From Phoenix dactylifera (lineage: Eukaryota; Streptophyta; Magnoliopsida; Arecales; Arecaceae), in assembly GCF_009389715.1 (NCBI RefSeq), contig NC_052409.1:4329775-4393774 (forward strand): 64,000 nucleotides of DNA, in the 5' to 3' direction. Below are positions 11,583 through 33,574 of this stretch, piece by piece. The position numbers and the translations under genes are program-made. How positions within the stretch are numbered: position 1 is the first letter of the stretch; each line of letters begins with the position of its first letter. Below the pieces are notes generated by a model, which did not search any database, had not been told where the DNA came from, and worked only from the letters and a program-made list of their open reading frames with translations.

Positions 11583-13530
11583 ACTTCACTATTTCCCTAA
11601 ATTTCGACCGACTTGATTGTCGAAGGGTCCCCTGCCGGAAATTCTCCGTCAAGTGGACTTTGTTTCGCACCCTCAAAGTACGGCCTATAATTTCACCAAC
11701 CTCCCACGATGCCAAGTTTCACACAAATCGACCTCAGTTTCACCTCGGAACAAAGTTGACCTTTACCGACCTTGAATTCTAGCGGCAGCAACAACCACTT
11801 GCATATACAACAGATTACAGTTCTACAGCACAACATTCTATATAACCATAGTAATAAAAGATAAAGAGACAAATTTTCATGCAAAAATGATAAAACTTAA
11901 TGCTCTACCATAAAACTCACCCCATCCCAAGAAACACTATTCCAAGAACCAGGTTGGGTGCATAATTCCTTGCAGAAATAATAAGCCCATGGAAGACTGA
12001 TGCAGGTGTGACTTCTTTTCCTTCTCCCTTAAAAGAAAAGAATGATGCAGAAAAGAACCGAGATGATTTATTTAACAATGTTTTGGGGGCATTTAGAGGC
12101 GAAGAACTCTCCTTGGTCAGGTCCTTCTGTTGTATGTCCTGCTTCTTTGCCTGTGGGACATTCTTTGACTTTTCCACCTCAGCCTCTACTTCCTTCTGAG
12201 AATCCAAACTCAACTTCCCATTCTCTTGACCATCAATGTCATCAGATGATTTGAGTTCTTCAATGCTTTTAACAGCTATATCACCAGCCAATAAATTATC
12301 TTCGATCTTCTCATCTCCCTCAGTAGTAATATCACCTCCAGCATCCTTGCTTGCCTCCTCCAGAACAGGAGGTTCTTCATTGTTTAGCTGCTCTTGGGAA
12401 GACACAGCTTGCTGCTCTGCAGCATCAGCAGAAACATTAGCCTTCTCAGCTCTCCGCAATGCAAGCTCTGCATCATTCACACGCTGAGTAGCTTCCAGTT
12501 CATAAGCCACCGCCTGTTCAGCCAGATGCATTATATTAGCCACATCCTCCTCAGCCTGTAAAGCATTCAACTGAACCTTCTCAGCAACCTCACTCAATCT
12601 GTCTACCTCCTTCTGCAGTTCTCCTTTCTTGGCCTGAATTTGTCTCAATTCTGCCTCGCACTTTGCCAAGCATGCCCGACAATCCTCAATCTCTTCCTGG
12701 GCAGACAAGAGTGCTTCTTCCTCATTCTTCTGCATAGAAGTTTCAGGTGATTCTTCTTGTTCCATTTTGGAACCCAAAGCTCCTATTGCTAACTGCAGCC
12801 TGGCTTCAGCCATGGAAAGTGCCATGGTGGCTTTCTGTACAGCTTCTTTAGCAATATTCTCTTCATTAACAATCTCCTGAATGGTAAAAACAGCAGAAGT
12901 AACATCCCCCCGGGCACTTTCTGCTTCATCCTTTAAGGATATTGCAGATTCCGATATTCTTTGTGCCTTTTCTTCAAACATTGTACTGTTAAGTCGAGCG
13001 ACTTCCAGTTCCTTGAGTGCTTCTTGTAGCACTTCCCTCAGATCCTCCACTTGATAGGTTTCCTTTGCCTCCTCCCCCGAATCATTTGGCTCTACAACAG
13101 ATTTGGATCCTACACCCCTACCCTCATGCGGATGCTTTTGCTCATCGCTTGAAGAGCTTTCAGTTTTTCTAATATCTTGACTGTTACCATCAACATATGC
13201 TAAAGAATCATTTTTCTGGCACTGGAACATAAATAATGCCTTCGAAAGTTTTCGAGGGTTCAAGATATTAAAATCTAAAGATCTCTGCTGCCGAGAGAGA
13301 CGAAAGAAATCACCAAAATCTCCCCCACAAGCTGTACTTAGCATCATACGACCACCAACAGATCCACCCTTTCCGCTCCTCAAAGAACATAATTTATAGA
13401 AAACCCTAGTTTCTCCAAGAAAATTATAACTGCTTCTTCTATTCCTGAGCCAAGAATTCACTGTCCCAGAACTCAAACCAACACCATGATTAAAGGCATT
13501 GGATTGTGGCAGACCACGAGCCAAATCCAT
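440..13530 (-). CDS. KEA2: Chloroplast K+/H+ efflux antiporter, KEA1/KEA2 type (3' end beyond left edge)
   Basis: Family members exchange K+ for H+ across the plastid inner envelope and control stromal pH and osmotic balance. Fifteen coding exons with GT-AG borders join in frame: 11921-13530, 9922-10090, 9623-9713, 7759-7895, 7591-7650, 7382-7501, 6856-6924, 6321-6386, 5997-6086, 4916-5020, 4714-4842, 4222-4431, 3859-4008, 605-658 and 440-498, about 1039 residues. Exon 1 encodes a plastid-type N-terminus, then an acidic Ala/Glu-rich coiled coil (about residues 160-390). From about residue 594 come the transmembrane exchanger segments, including [12 protein letters not shown] and [10 protein letters not shown]. 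Exon 14 opens the TrkA-N nucleotide-binding domain with GFGRVGQ (1014-1020). I prefer the Met at 13530 ([11 protein letters not shown]) because homologs begin MDLA; an in-frame Met at 13566 would add 12 residues. The remaining TrkA-N/C exons are not in the window. KEA1 and KEA2 cannot be told apart here. Confidence 0.93.
1660..1846. mobile_element. GGTAC-rich MITE, copy 1
   Basis: A 187 bp segment made largely of GGTAC, GGTATGGTAC and TACC words. Its left end CAAGGCACGCCGT matches the complement of its right end, CATGGTACGCCAT. The flanks CATACACA (1652-1659) and TATACACC (1847-1854) agree at six of eight positions and may be a decayed target duplication. It belongs with the copies at 6454, 8040, 9320, 23739 and 63052. 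The three short ORFs across it are by-products of its symmetry. Confidence 0.65.
3419..3690. repeat. 144 bp tandem duplication in KEA intron 13
   Basis: The words TGTGATAGCATCTAATAAG and GAAGTTCTGGTTATTCAAG recur at a spacing of about 144 bp (units start at 3419 and 3563). A sub-repeat, TTCAAGAAAAAGCCAGTAC, occurs twice inside unit 1. The overlapping ORFs simply follow the duplication. Confidence 0.8.
4568..4631. repeat. 31 bp perfect tandem duplication in KEA intron 11
   Basis: The 31 bp unit beginning CAGGCAGTCAAATTAGG is present twice in direct succession with no mismatch that I can see. It is a recent slippage or duplication event. Confidence 0.85.
6274..6314. repeat. G-homopolymer (24 G) followed by GA repeat
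   Basis: Twenty-four consecutive G at 6274-6297 run into a GA dinucleotide repeat that ends a few bases before the donor of KEA exon 8 (exon low end 6321). The length of such a run is unreliable in any assembly. Confidence 0.9.
6454..6566. mobile_element. GGTAC-rich MITE fragment, copy 2
   Basis: This segment in KEA intron 7 shares GGGCCGGTTCGGCGTA, the CCATACCATATACC run and the terminal GGCATACCATGG with the other family members. Only the right terminus is recognisable, so the copy seems truncated on the left. Confidence 0.55.
8032..8234. mobile_element. GGTAC-rich MITE, copy 3, with perfect 8 bp target duplication
   Basis: The element at 8040-8226 (187 bp) has the inverted ends CAAGGTTCGC and GCGAACCTTG. 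It is flanked by identical ATCCAAGG octamers at 8032-8039 and 8227-8234. An 8 bp duplication with short inverted ends is typical of hAT-type elements, and no transposase fits in 187 bp. It lies in KEA intron 3. Confidence 0.85.
8235..9188. other. KEA intron 3 interior without recognisable features
   Basis: AT-rich intronic sequence between a MITE and a SINE. A 176 aa minus-strand ORF overlaps both it and the SINE; it has no recognisable domain and I treat it as chance. Confidence 0.6.
9189..9555 (+). mobile_element. tRNA-derived SINE (Au-like) split by a nested MITE
   Basis: The SINE body runs from 9200 to 9319 and resumes at 9493-9544. It shows a tRNA-like A box around CTTGGCGCAACGATAAGG, a B-box region at GGTTCAAAAC, the typical GTAAGGCTGCGTACATC block and a 3' part GAGCCTCGTGCACTAGG ending in T. 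Direct repeats CCAAATATTGA flank it at 9189-9199 and 9545-9555. The interruption at 9320-9492 is a separate element. Confidence 0.85.
9320..9492. mobile_element. GGTAC-rich MITE, copy 4, nested in the SINE
   Basis: The inverted ends CAAGGTTCG and CGAACCTTG enclose GGTAC/TACC-rich sequence. The flanking octamers TTCCAAAC and CTGCAGAC agree at five of eight positions, as expected of an old target duplication. The SINE reads through when the insert is removed, so the MITE arrived second. Confidence 0.8.
10091..11920 (-). other. KEA intron 1 (1.8 kb)
   Basis: Intron between the long N-terminal coding exon and exon 2. It contains a compound microsatellite at 11511-11584. I see no coding signal or transposon terminus in the rest. 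Confidence 0.8.
11511..11584. repeat. Compound microsatellite (TC)n(AC)n
   Basis: About 48 bp of TC repeat run directly into about 26 bp of AC repeat, inside KEA intron 1. The 137 aa ORF that crosses it reads a Leu-Ser then His-Thr run and is not a gene. Confidence 0.95.
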
Positions 13531-14600
13531 CTCTCCAATCTCCAGGAAAGTACACGAAGACTCCACTACCTATCCAAAAATACCCAAATCAAGAAGCATG
13601 GATTCCATCAGATTTCATGAACTGCAGGAAAATAGCACTCAAGAGGTCCAATGTAACACAAACTTCCATCAGAAGAAACAAATAGATAGAAAATCCAAAT
13701 TAAAGTTGTTTGTATTAATTTTGAATATTTTTTTCAACACGTCAGATTTCTATTTCAACATTCACCAGCTATTCAAAAGAAACCCAAATCAAGACCCATA
13801 TTCCATCAGGCATAAAGAATTACAAGCATTTAAACTCAATAATTCAAATACCGGACAAAATTTCCAACAGAAAGTAAGAATGCAGAAGGCAAATTGGAGC
13901 AGTTAGCATCATTTTGAACATTTTCTTGAACATGTAAATCTTTTATTAAATTTCCACCGCCTATCCAAAGAAAAACCTAAATCAAGAACCCTGGATATCA
14001 ACGCTAGTAAAGAAACTCAAATGGCACACGAGATATCCTTCAAAGAAACACGAATACGGAAGCCGAATCAAAGTCGTTTGCATCGTTTTGACCATTTTAC
14101 TGAAAATAGCGAATTCTAATTCGACCCTCACTGCCCCTCCAAAAGAAACCCACGAATCAAGAACCCTTGATTACTTGAACTCCATCAGACACGAACAAAC
14201 GCAAGCATATCATGCAAAATCTCCACAAAAAATACAATAGTACAAGAACCAAAACAAAATCATTTGCATCGTTTTCACTATTTTCTTGGAAACATCGAAC
14301 GCCAAATTCAAGGAAATAGCTGTAAATCGACTCAAGAAACCGTCAAATTGAGCTCCAGAGAAGAGATTGAGAGCAAGAAAGACGGCGGGGGAGAGGGAGA
14401 GCGGAGCTCACCGATCGAAAGGATCTCGAACGAAGCTGGAGGTGGAGAGATCTACGGCGGAGTCGGGATTTATGCTGAGGAGGAGAGCGACCTCGAAGAC
14501 ATCGCGCGGGCTTCCTTGTGGTTTGCTTCGGGGATTTACAAGGAGGAGAGTGGTTTTGCTTACGGAGCAAAACGGAATAGAGCTCGGGAAGAGAGATGCC
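13531..14600 (-). promoter_or_regulatory. Probable 5' UTR exon and 5' UTR intron of the KEA gene
   Basis: Upstream of the KEA coding exon a splice acceptor (ATAG at 13570-13573, read on the minus strand) borders the exon at 13569. A good donor (GTGAGC, first base 14411) lies 0.84 kb further upstream, after a GC-rich exon-like segment from 14412 to about 14600. The A/T-rich stretch between them has no coding signal. I infer a non-coding first exon and a leader intron; the transcription start is not visible. ORFs in the GC-rich part look fortuitous. Confidence 0.5.
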
Positions 14601-14776
14601 TCCCATGGGTCCCGAGCTTTGTTTCCAATCACGTCGATGGCCTTCCCGTTTCACGTGTTCGCATTCATCCTCCCCTTTGTTTTCTTCTTTCAGCCGTCTG
14701 TTTGGTTTGATCATTTTGTCCAATTTTAGCCGCATCCGAACGCCAGAGTCGCTGGTGTGCGGGAGAGCAAGCAGCT

Positions 14777-14842
14777 AGATCCGCATCTCGGCCAATCAAA
14801 ATCCGCATTTCGGCCAATCAGGATCCGCGTCCCAGCCAGCCA
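14777..14842 (-). repeat. Three-copy 22 bp tandem repeat with CCAAT boxes upstream of KEA
   Basis: Three 22 bp units (14777-14798, 14799-14820, 14821-14842) share the pattern ATCCGCAT then GGCCAATCA. The first two carry a perfect CCAAT pentamer; the third has decayed to CCAGCCAG. They lie about 180 bp upstream of the inferred KEA first exon, a usual place for NF-Y sites. A role in transcription is inferred. Confidence 0.6.
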
Positions 14843-14849
14843 GAAAGCT

Positions 14850-17224
14850 CTTTCAGCCAAAGGCCATTCATTTTCAACATGCAGTACATGGACCGGGGAG
14901 ATGTAATGCTTGGGCACATGGGTGACATAAGAGGTATATTGGATCCACTCTGATATCATTTATGGTAATTCAGAATCTCATCTAAAAAAACTAGCTAAAA
15001 AGTATTATTTGAATTTTTTGATACTGTATAAGTACCCAAAATTTCCTCGACAAAATATATACCCGCACAGGTCCTTATACTACCCCACCACTTATCAATT
15101 TGGTAAGCATGAACATGGGTTAGTGAGACATAAGTCCTTTGAGATCTAGAACATCCCTACGGTGTGTATTTACCGAGGAGGCGCATGGTCAAATGCAATG
15201 CTTGGGCACACATGACTGATATGAGAGGCATATGACTACTCATATCACCAATTATGATGCATGATCAATGGTTGGCATTCTCCGGACAATCACAGATTTT
15301 TGATGTTTATGAAATCTACCCTACTGCCTATCGATTTGTAAACCTCAACTTTGGTAAGCAGGTTGCGTTTGATTCCTAAGATTCTAGGAAGCATGTCAGG
15401 CATGATTCAACCTGTACGGTTAGACATAAATCATCATGAAGTGTCGTGTTGATTGACATTTAAGGTAGCATGAACAAGCTAATATGAGTTGAGATTGAAC
15501 ATAATTTGCCAGGGCAATTTAGGTTGTATTAATGGATTAATTATAGTTTGTTGAGTGTTCGCTCATTATAGCTATTCGGCTATTATGCTATACATCAATG
15601 GATTGAATTATCTTGTACTCATCTCAAATTTTCGATTAATACCAAGGATGACAAATAGCTCGCCGACTTTAAATCGCTGCAATCTTATTATAGGAATGTA
15701 AGAGCAAAAGATATCACCATCTGATCATAGTTGCTCATCTCATTTGGATTACTCTCTCCCACAGAAACACATGAATTCAATATTTTCTGACATCAACAGT
15801 ATTTCAACTAATTAGCTGATTATATTATTTGAATGACATATGAATGACTGGATGAAAACAGAAAAATCTAACTAGAAGGAATAAACAAGAACAAAGAGAA
15901 AAGGCACTCGACGCTTGATTTGTCGTCTCTTTAATTTCCTATGCGGCTTTTGGTGTCTGTCAAAGGTTTAATTCAGCAGCATCGTTTGGCGGTTGCGAAG
16001 ACTTTACAATTTAAGATTGAAGTCATTGGGATTTCCAAGCACGGGGGACGAATTTCTAAAGCTAGAAGTTCGTAGTCAACCATTTTCCAAGACCACCATG
16101 CGCAAAGCATAAGGATACGACACTGGCCGATATTGCGGGCCCTCCAATTTGGCTTGGAACTCAAACGTGGATCTAAATCCACATTCGAAGTAGCATCGGA
16201 CACGGCTCCACCTAAAGCTGAGGGTATATTAATTCAAATGTCATATACTTTGTTGCATCTTTTTCCTTGCATAGGACTAAATCATATTTGGAAGAGTATC
16301 ACTAAATCTTTGAAAGGTTTAAAAGGAGTGATAAGTAGATGGCCACACCCAAGTGTACCAGTGTGCCAGAGTGAAGGCCATTGTGAGGTCATGGATGTGC
16401 CTAGAACTAGAGCTCAGATACCCGTTTTACAGTAACTCAAACTCAGACTTCCAAAGGTCGTTAAGGACTTAATATCCACCTATAAAGTCATTAAAATCCA
16501 TTAGCGCAGAGCTTTAAAGATGTATTCTTTGACCCTGAAATATCCATAACATGGTGCCCTTATATGATGCGCCTATAGGCATCCGAAAAAACATAGTTCA
16601 AGGTTAAAGATAAAATATAGCTCACATTTTATAGACAGATCGAATTAACTGCACAAAATTATTACAATTTCTTTGAAAAAATGCATAAGCATCTATCCTA
16701 CTGAAATTTGTGAGACAAATTTGCTCAAAATTTACCCCATCTTCATGAAACATTTAGCAACTCGCCTGCATTCAAACACCAAGCAAACCCAGCATGAGCT
16801 GGAAAACTTGGGATCTAGAGACATGTAAAGCTTCAACACACAATAGACATCTCAGTTTCTCGCCTGTTTCTGCCCTCTTATCCATTCTCTAACCTAGCAT
16901 CAGTTTAATGAATGTGCTGTTACTAAGAGAGGGTTTTGGGATCTAAAGATTAGCCTATATTTTTTCTAAGCTACACACTACGATCACTTGGAAGTCCAAC
17001 TGCCGAAGTAAATCTTACATTTGAAAAGAAAAAAACCCCATACACACATCAACAGGTTCTATAGGTTCACACAAAAAGCTAGAGGAGGCAATATACTACG
17101 TAAGCGAAGGGGTTCAAGTTAGATTGGATAAAGTTTCATTCATCTTGCTGCTGCATGCACATTTTGAAGGTCCGGGTGGATCAGTCAATGAAAGAACTCT
17201 GCCATGAAACTTAGCCTACCATCT
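14850..17224. other. Intergenic region between KEA and CFIm25
   Basis: KEA points left from here and the 3' end of CFIm25 arrives from the right, so this interval holds KEA upstream sequence and the CFIm25 3' UTR. Two related pieces around 14905-14950 and 15198-15240 share TGCTTGGGCACA followed by an AAGAGG/GAGAGG word, suggesting a dispersed or duplicated repeat. No credible gene is visible; small ORFs at 15973-16435 lack recognisable domains. Confidence 0.55.
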
Positions 17225-27790
<10,566 letters not shown>

Positions 27791-27799
27791 ATGGGACAA

Positions 27800-29106
27800 G
27801 GGGGAAGCTTTACGCTAACCTGCTAACAATTATGCCCATCAAGCGAACATATCATTAGGACTTCCATGGAAAAAGGCTTGCCAAATCAGCCCTGCGCTTC
27901 TTCCAATCGACCATTACGGCAGAGCAGACCAACCAAATACCACTAGTGTTCGATTTTTGGCTGAATCTTAAATTCCCTCTCCATGGAGTCAAAGATTTGG
28001 CGGCCCTCTTCGACCAATCCTCCATGACTACAAGCAAACAACACAGTCATAGCCGTGGTCAACAAGTCCACTTTTCATTGCCGCAAAGGGCTTCATTGCA
28101 TCGTCTACCCTTCCATGGATTGCAAGTGCTTTAATCATCACATTCCAACAGAATACGTGCTTCATGACCAACTAGGTGGACAATTCTGGCAGTGCAGTCC
28201 CGGCTATAGATCCTGACTGAAGCCTGTCCCTTATGATGTTGAAATGCATCCATTTCCCGATCTCCGAAGCTCCAAGATGAGCACGGGTTGATGGAGAAGA
28301 AACAAATGTAAGGTCAACTGGAAACCCTCCATCTGCATGCCATCCGAAAAAAAAGATCCAATAATGCCTGCTGAAATCTTCGACGACGGGTGTGGCTGCA
28401 ATTCCAAGAGACCACATTCCTGACTGGCATTTCGTCAAACAATCTCCGTGCTGCGCCAAAATCGCCCAAATCATGATGTCTTTCAACGGCATCCTTCGAA
28501 ACAAGCCTTGTGCGCTCTCTACATCCATAGCTCTCCCATATCCCGAAAGCATCGCGTTCCATGATACCACATCCCTCGCCGGCGTTTCGTCAAAGAGCCT
28601 CCTTTCACACTCGATGTCACCGGAACTTACACACTCCGATATCATTCGGTTCAATAGTCCAATTGTCTTGCCCAGCTAACGTCAAAAGTCTTCTGCCCAT
28701 CGACCAACGACCCAATAAAAAAGGCGAGAGCTTTCCATCTCTACATAAAAATTCAGCTGCGAACTACCAATCGGAGGGACAACATCGAAGGCACGACATC
28801 GAAGGCCACATTGGTAACTTCGAGTGCATGCATCTAAGACATACGTAGGCTTTAGGCCTCGCTGAGGCATTTCGTCGAACAACTGTAGGCACTTCTAATG
28901 GGGACCGCGGTTAGCCTCGGATCATGGCGTTCCAGAGAAGGACGCGGCGAGCGGCGCCGGCGGAGTAGGCCGAGCTCGGTGGTGCGGCGGAGAAAGAGGG
29001 AGGAGAGAATGGGGAGTTGGGAGAGAGAAGAGGTGATGAGAAGGCCATGGATTTGCTTCAGCTGTGAGAAGTGGCGGTGTTCGATTGGCCCGGAAGCGCA
29101 GCACAT
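27800..29106 (-). pseudogene. Decayed pentatricopeptide-repeat (PPR) gene, PLS class
   Basis: Functional relatives are organelle RNA-binding proteins. Reading leftwards from the Met at 29106, the pieces are in the right order but in different frames. First comes an N-terminal HFSQLKQIHGLLITSSLSQ (29106-28960). Next is LFDEMPQRGLKPTYVLDACT near 28880. Then ARDVVSWNAMLSGYG and GLFRRMPLKD near 28500-28600, LFDEMPVRNVVSWN near 28430, and a shifted ASEIGKWMHFNI near 28250. At the far end are GRVDDAMK-like and GRLEEA-like remnants down to about 27800. Motif spacing fits PLS-type repeats followed by the start of an E domain. Several frameshifts and stops separate the parts and there is no intron, as is normal for PPR genes. 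It is not expressible as a full protein. Confidence 0.8.
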
Positions 29107-29233
29107 GGAGAATCGGGATCCTCGCCGTTGTCATGTTTTCGACTCGGTCAGAGACCAGCTCTCCTCCCGCCTTGAATCCATGGGCCCAAAGGCGCCTGGC
29201 CCATGTTGAAGTTTTTGGGCTACTGTTGGGCGC

Positions 29234-29640
29234 TTTTTTTTTTTTTTTAGTACACTGGCACCTCACACTAGTACCGCATGAGCATCGCCTACAGAGTCGA
29301 AAGCTAAACACTCCACAAAGGTGGAGAAATAGGTACACCTGGGGTCCAGAGAAACTATGCAAAGTGATGAGCAGTCAAGGAGGCGACCCAGTCAGCAACT
29401 CTGTTTACCTTCCTAAATACATGCACAGTCTGAAAGATATCGCACTTCTGCAGTAAGCGTCGGACGTCCCCTAAGATCAGATGGTCGGTGGCCTCTGACC
29501 CCTCCTATAGAATCTTCTCAACCATCTCTACTGACTCCTCCTCCAGAATAATGCATCGGGCCTCCAGAACACAGTCTAGTGTGGGATTTTCGGCTGAAGC
29601 TGCCTGGTGTCCAAAATAAATAACCTCCCTATCTCTTATG
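29234..29640 (-). mobile_element. LINE relic: RNase H-like domain and poly(A) end
   Basis: Read on the minus strand, the segment carries ARCIILEEESVEMVEK, then LLQKCDIFQTVHVFRK and NRVADWVASLTAHH. These match the RNase H-type domain at the C-terminus of plant non-LTR retrotransposons. It ends in a poly(A) tail (poly(T) at 29234-29248 on the plus strand). One in-frame stop interrupts it. It is a 5'-truncated copy beginning near 29640. Confidence 0.7.
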
Positions 29641-29649
29641 GCCTTATTG

Positions 29650-32600
29650 GATAGTGGAGGATCTTATCGGAAGTATTTGGCACCTAGAGAGAGCAACAAA
29701 TCCATGGTTTTTTTTTTCAAGGGATAAGCCATTTCTTTTCAGAGATGTTTTTAACTTATCCAGAAAATTAGCAATTAGTTGCTCCTTCCAACTTCTTGAT
29801 CCATATCTCCCACCTAGATCTTAATATATTTTCAAAATGAAAACTTTTATATAAAACTTGATTAAAGTTACTTGCAAATGAGGGCTTACAAAAAAATTCC
29901 CTGCGACGCTTTCCACGCATTATAGGGCACTAGATGATGTTAACTTCACATTAAGAGCAGGGAATTATGAGTACAATGTAATGACCAAGTAGGGATTTTA
30001 AAGTAATTTTCCTCAATTATATGATGCTTGTGAATCAAGGACTTACAAACGATTTAAGGTTCATTCAGAAGCTTCTAAGTAATTTTTCATCCAACCCAAC
30101 CTTAATCCTTTTGAGATTTGAGCGAAGGACACGGCGATTTATTTCGATGTCAATGGCTTAGTAATCAGAGTAGGTTTGAGATTCGATAAATTTGACCCTG
30201 AGCTATTATTATGCACAAAATAAATACTTAAGACATGCATATGTAAGGTTGATATGGGATATTTATTGCTGCCTGGTTGTGATAGCACAAACAGAGTTGG
30301 TTCAATGGTCAAACATTGGCCAGGTCGTATCAGGCTGGTTATTTAAAATGCTAGGAGGAGTTAGGGCAGAGCCTGACCTACCCAAACCCGGCCTGTTAAA
30401 AACCTTTCCTAGCTATGCAGATTAGAGATTTTTCGAAGGTTTGTGGTTGAAATTATGGCCAGAGTTGAAGGTGAATTGCAAGACTGATGGTATGATTTTA
30501 GTGGAGCTGCTTGCACCACTAGCTGAAAGGTTTTCAGCAAACTTTTTGGATTCTATGATTTACCATAAAAGTTGTTTGAGGCTCCAGTTATGACCTTTCT
30601 GATAATGAACTATGCCTTTAAGTCATATTTCATAGCAGCAGTTTAGAAAAAATAAGCAATCATCATTTAGAGGCTTTAGAAAACAACTATTCAAGGAGGT
30701 TTTTTTTTTTTTTTTGATGAAAACTACTCAAGGAGTTGCCTCTAGATCTAGGTTCATTACTTGACTACATCATGACCAACATCTAAGGAGCATTCAAATG
30801 ACAGTGCATTTGTATCGTCAGCAATCAACATTGCCTCAGTTTATTGCAGCATGTGATGCCTTAACCACCATAGCGTTTACTAGTTCTAGAGGGGAAAAAA
30901 AGGAGTAATCAAGTCTTGATTTCCATAACTCACATATTGCCACCTTGATGACCTTTCAGGCATTGACTTGCATTTAAATCAGCCATAGCTAAATTAAACA
31001 GGCACAGTGCATGCTGAACTAATATGACTTCTAAAGTACATGATTTTTTATTCACTTCAAGTCAAAACCTTCTCTTATGTCCATTTCTGGACATAATGAT
31101 CGATTGTTCCAATAATATTAACAAAGACCTTTGTGGTTTCTTAATTCATAAGGCACTTTAAGACCAAAAGTTCTTGATGTGTAGAGAGAAGGAAAAATGA
31201 CCAAAGATTTATGATCAGAATATCTTTAGACATAAAGTAATACAATAAGCCATTAATTTATCAATTATTAATACAATGGAATTAGTTGACAAAGGAAGAT
31301 GCATATTTTGTTTAGGATTAGGTATTTCCATGTTTGTCCGCATGCACTTGGCATTTCTTCGGAGAAATACAGTGGCAAGCACTTGGTATTTGATTAGAAA
31401 CAAGTTCTATATAAAGATATACAAGCATCCTAAACATTAATGGTTTTATTCATTATTGATTGACTTTACTCCTATATTCTCCTGCCAAGCAGTCTAGTTC
31501 AATTAAAATACTTGGATAAGGTTGCTCTTCATTATATCCAAACGATATATCTTTGTGGTTGTCCACCTAAGGACTATTTTTCTGAACCTGGTAGAATTAT
31601 ATTCTATTAAGACCGAATTGATGATTACGGAGTAGAAACAAGAAAATAAGAAATATGATATATAATTGAACAAATAAATGTCCAACAATATTCGAGAACA
31701 AGTTGGCCTGCTTATTATAAGCAGCAATGTGATCGCACAAGCTCTGCTAAAATCTCTCTCTCCCTCTCTCTCTCTCTCTCAATAAGCTCATGACTCAGGT
31801 TTTTATTCAAAATGGAAGAAGGATATGTTGTTTATAATGCAGATCATTCATTGCTCATTAAGTAATAATCTCTCTCCATCAAGTGCAAGAAAATCCTAAT
31901 CAGTTACCAGAAATGAAGTACAGCTCCACATTTTCAGTCATTCCTGAGCCCTCGACTTACGTGTGACAAGGAGAAAGATTTTGGTGCATACTCTTACAAT
32001 GAGATGTGGCATTAATTCTACCAGGCAATAAATATGACAAATAAACAGTTGCTACACTTGAAACAAATTATATGGAAACGGTTTAATTGTATTAATCTCA
32101 TTCTCTCTATGGAATGTTCTCAGCTGGCGTGTTTTCTTTGTCCTATAATTTCTCCAGTTTAAAAGAAAAATGTACTAATGAAAAAATAATTACACAAAAA
32201 AATAAAAGGTCTTATTTATGAATATCAACTAAATTCACTGTTTATATGGATATACTTTATTGAAAATAGAGAAATTGTCTGTTGTTCTCTAAATCAAATT
32301 CAGCTGTTTTATAAAAAGATCTCAACTTGCACCAAGTGTATTGATACATAATTCAAGTTGGTGTATTATGAAGTAGACTAATGTTCTGCTTAAAACAAGC
32401 ACAAGCACTGTCCCTGTCATAGGATTAAAAAATCAGCTTCATCATATGTCCGAAAATAGTTGTATCTCATTTCATACATGCATTCAATCCCTCTTTCACT
32501 GGCTGAGTTATTAGTCTCCAAACTTTGGTAACTTCTCACCATCAATATTATCTTGTTAAGAAATTTCACCCTCCTTGTACAGCAAAGCATCCTGAATTCA

Positions 32601-33574
32601 TAACCCAGTCTCCAGTAATCGTGACATAAGCTCAGTTTTTCAGTTTTTTGTAAGTTGAACCTAGAATTTCCAAGGATCTTTCTCAAAGTGAGGACTTTTT
32701 TTCCATTTTATCATTTTGAGTGTGAATGTCCATCTGCTACTCCTCTAAATGTAATATAGATTGAAGTAGACTTTGCGATTATAGCACGAGGCAAAAGAAA
32801 AATAATAAGTACATGGAGATTAGTTGGAACCCAGTGTTTAATACAGAGAACAGCAAATAACGGATGAGGTTGACATAAAACATACTTTAATATATGTTTG
32901 GCAGTCTTATTAATTTATAGCCACCTTGTAGAGAAGCATGGTAGTGCTTATTCCTTTGGTCCCCCTTTTCTTTATTTCTTTTTTAAAAAAGAGTGTTAGT
33001 ACTAACGGTGGGAAGGATGACAGGAATGCTAGAAAAGCTGCAGGAAACCAATGGCTTCTACTCCATCTCTATACTTGAATTTTAAAGACTAAATGTGCCA
33101 GGTACCCCACAATGATTGAAGAATTGTCAAAACGTTCTTAAGGGCCAAATCTCTGATCTTATTAGATGAACAGCTCATGCTTTAAATCCTTTGAGGAATC
33201 TTTTGCTCAAGCTTCACCAGAAGGCGCAGCCTCGCCATGATTAGAACATAGGATTCCGGAGGAAAAACATTAATTTATTGATAAAGCTAATTTAAATTTA
33301 AGAGACACAGAGCATACCTTTTGAGGGAAGTGAGTTGCAGAAACCAATGCCGACATTGTCCGACGCCTACAGATATTTATTTATCTTTTTAGTTCCAGGT
33401 GCATATTATATTGGTTTCTCTACGAGGAAATCAAAACAAACTAGTACTAATCACCCTTTAAAAACACCAAGCTTCTTTGTCACCCAAGCATCTCACAGGC
33501 CATAACTGAGTTTTCAGTTGTTGCTTGATCCCTGACAACTCCAGCTGGTATCCTGCAAACATTGCCGGACAAAA
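29650..33574. other. Intergenic region before the MYB gene
   Basis: Nearly 4 kb of AT-rich sequence with short T-runs (30701-30715), a TC repeat at about 31751-31780 and no ORF with a recognisable domain. Nothing else in it can be supported. Confidence 0.6.
33503..33520 (+). promoter_or_regulatory. Two MYB-core sites just upstream of the MYB start codon
   Basis: TAACTG at 33503-33508 (CAGTTA on the other strand) and CAGTTG at 33515-33520 both fit the CNGTTR type I MYB core and lie within 75 bp of the ATG. Such hexamers are common by chance, so autoregulation is only a suggestion. Confidence 0.25.

Noticed and set aside
11369..11782. ORF of 137 aa with a Leu-Ser and His-Thr run
   Set aside because: It crosses a TC/AC microsatellite within a KEA intron.
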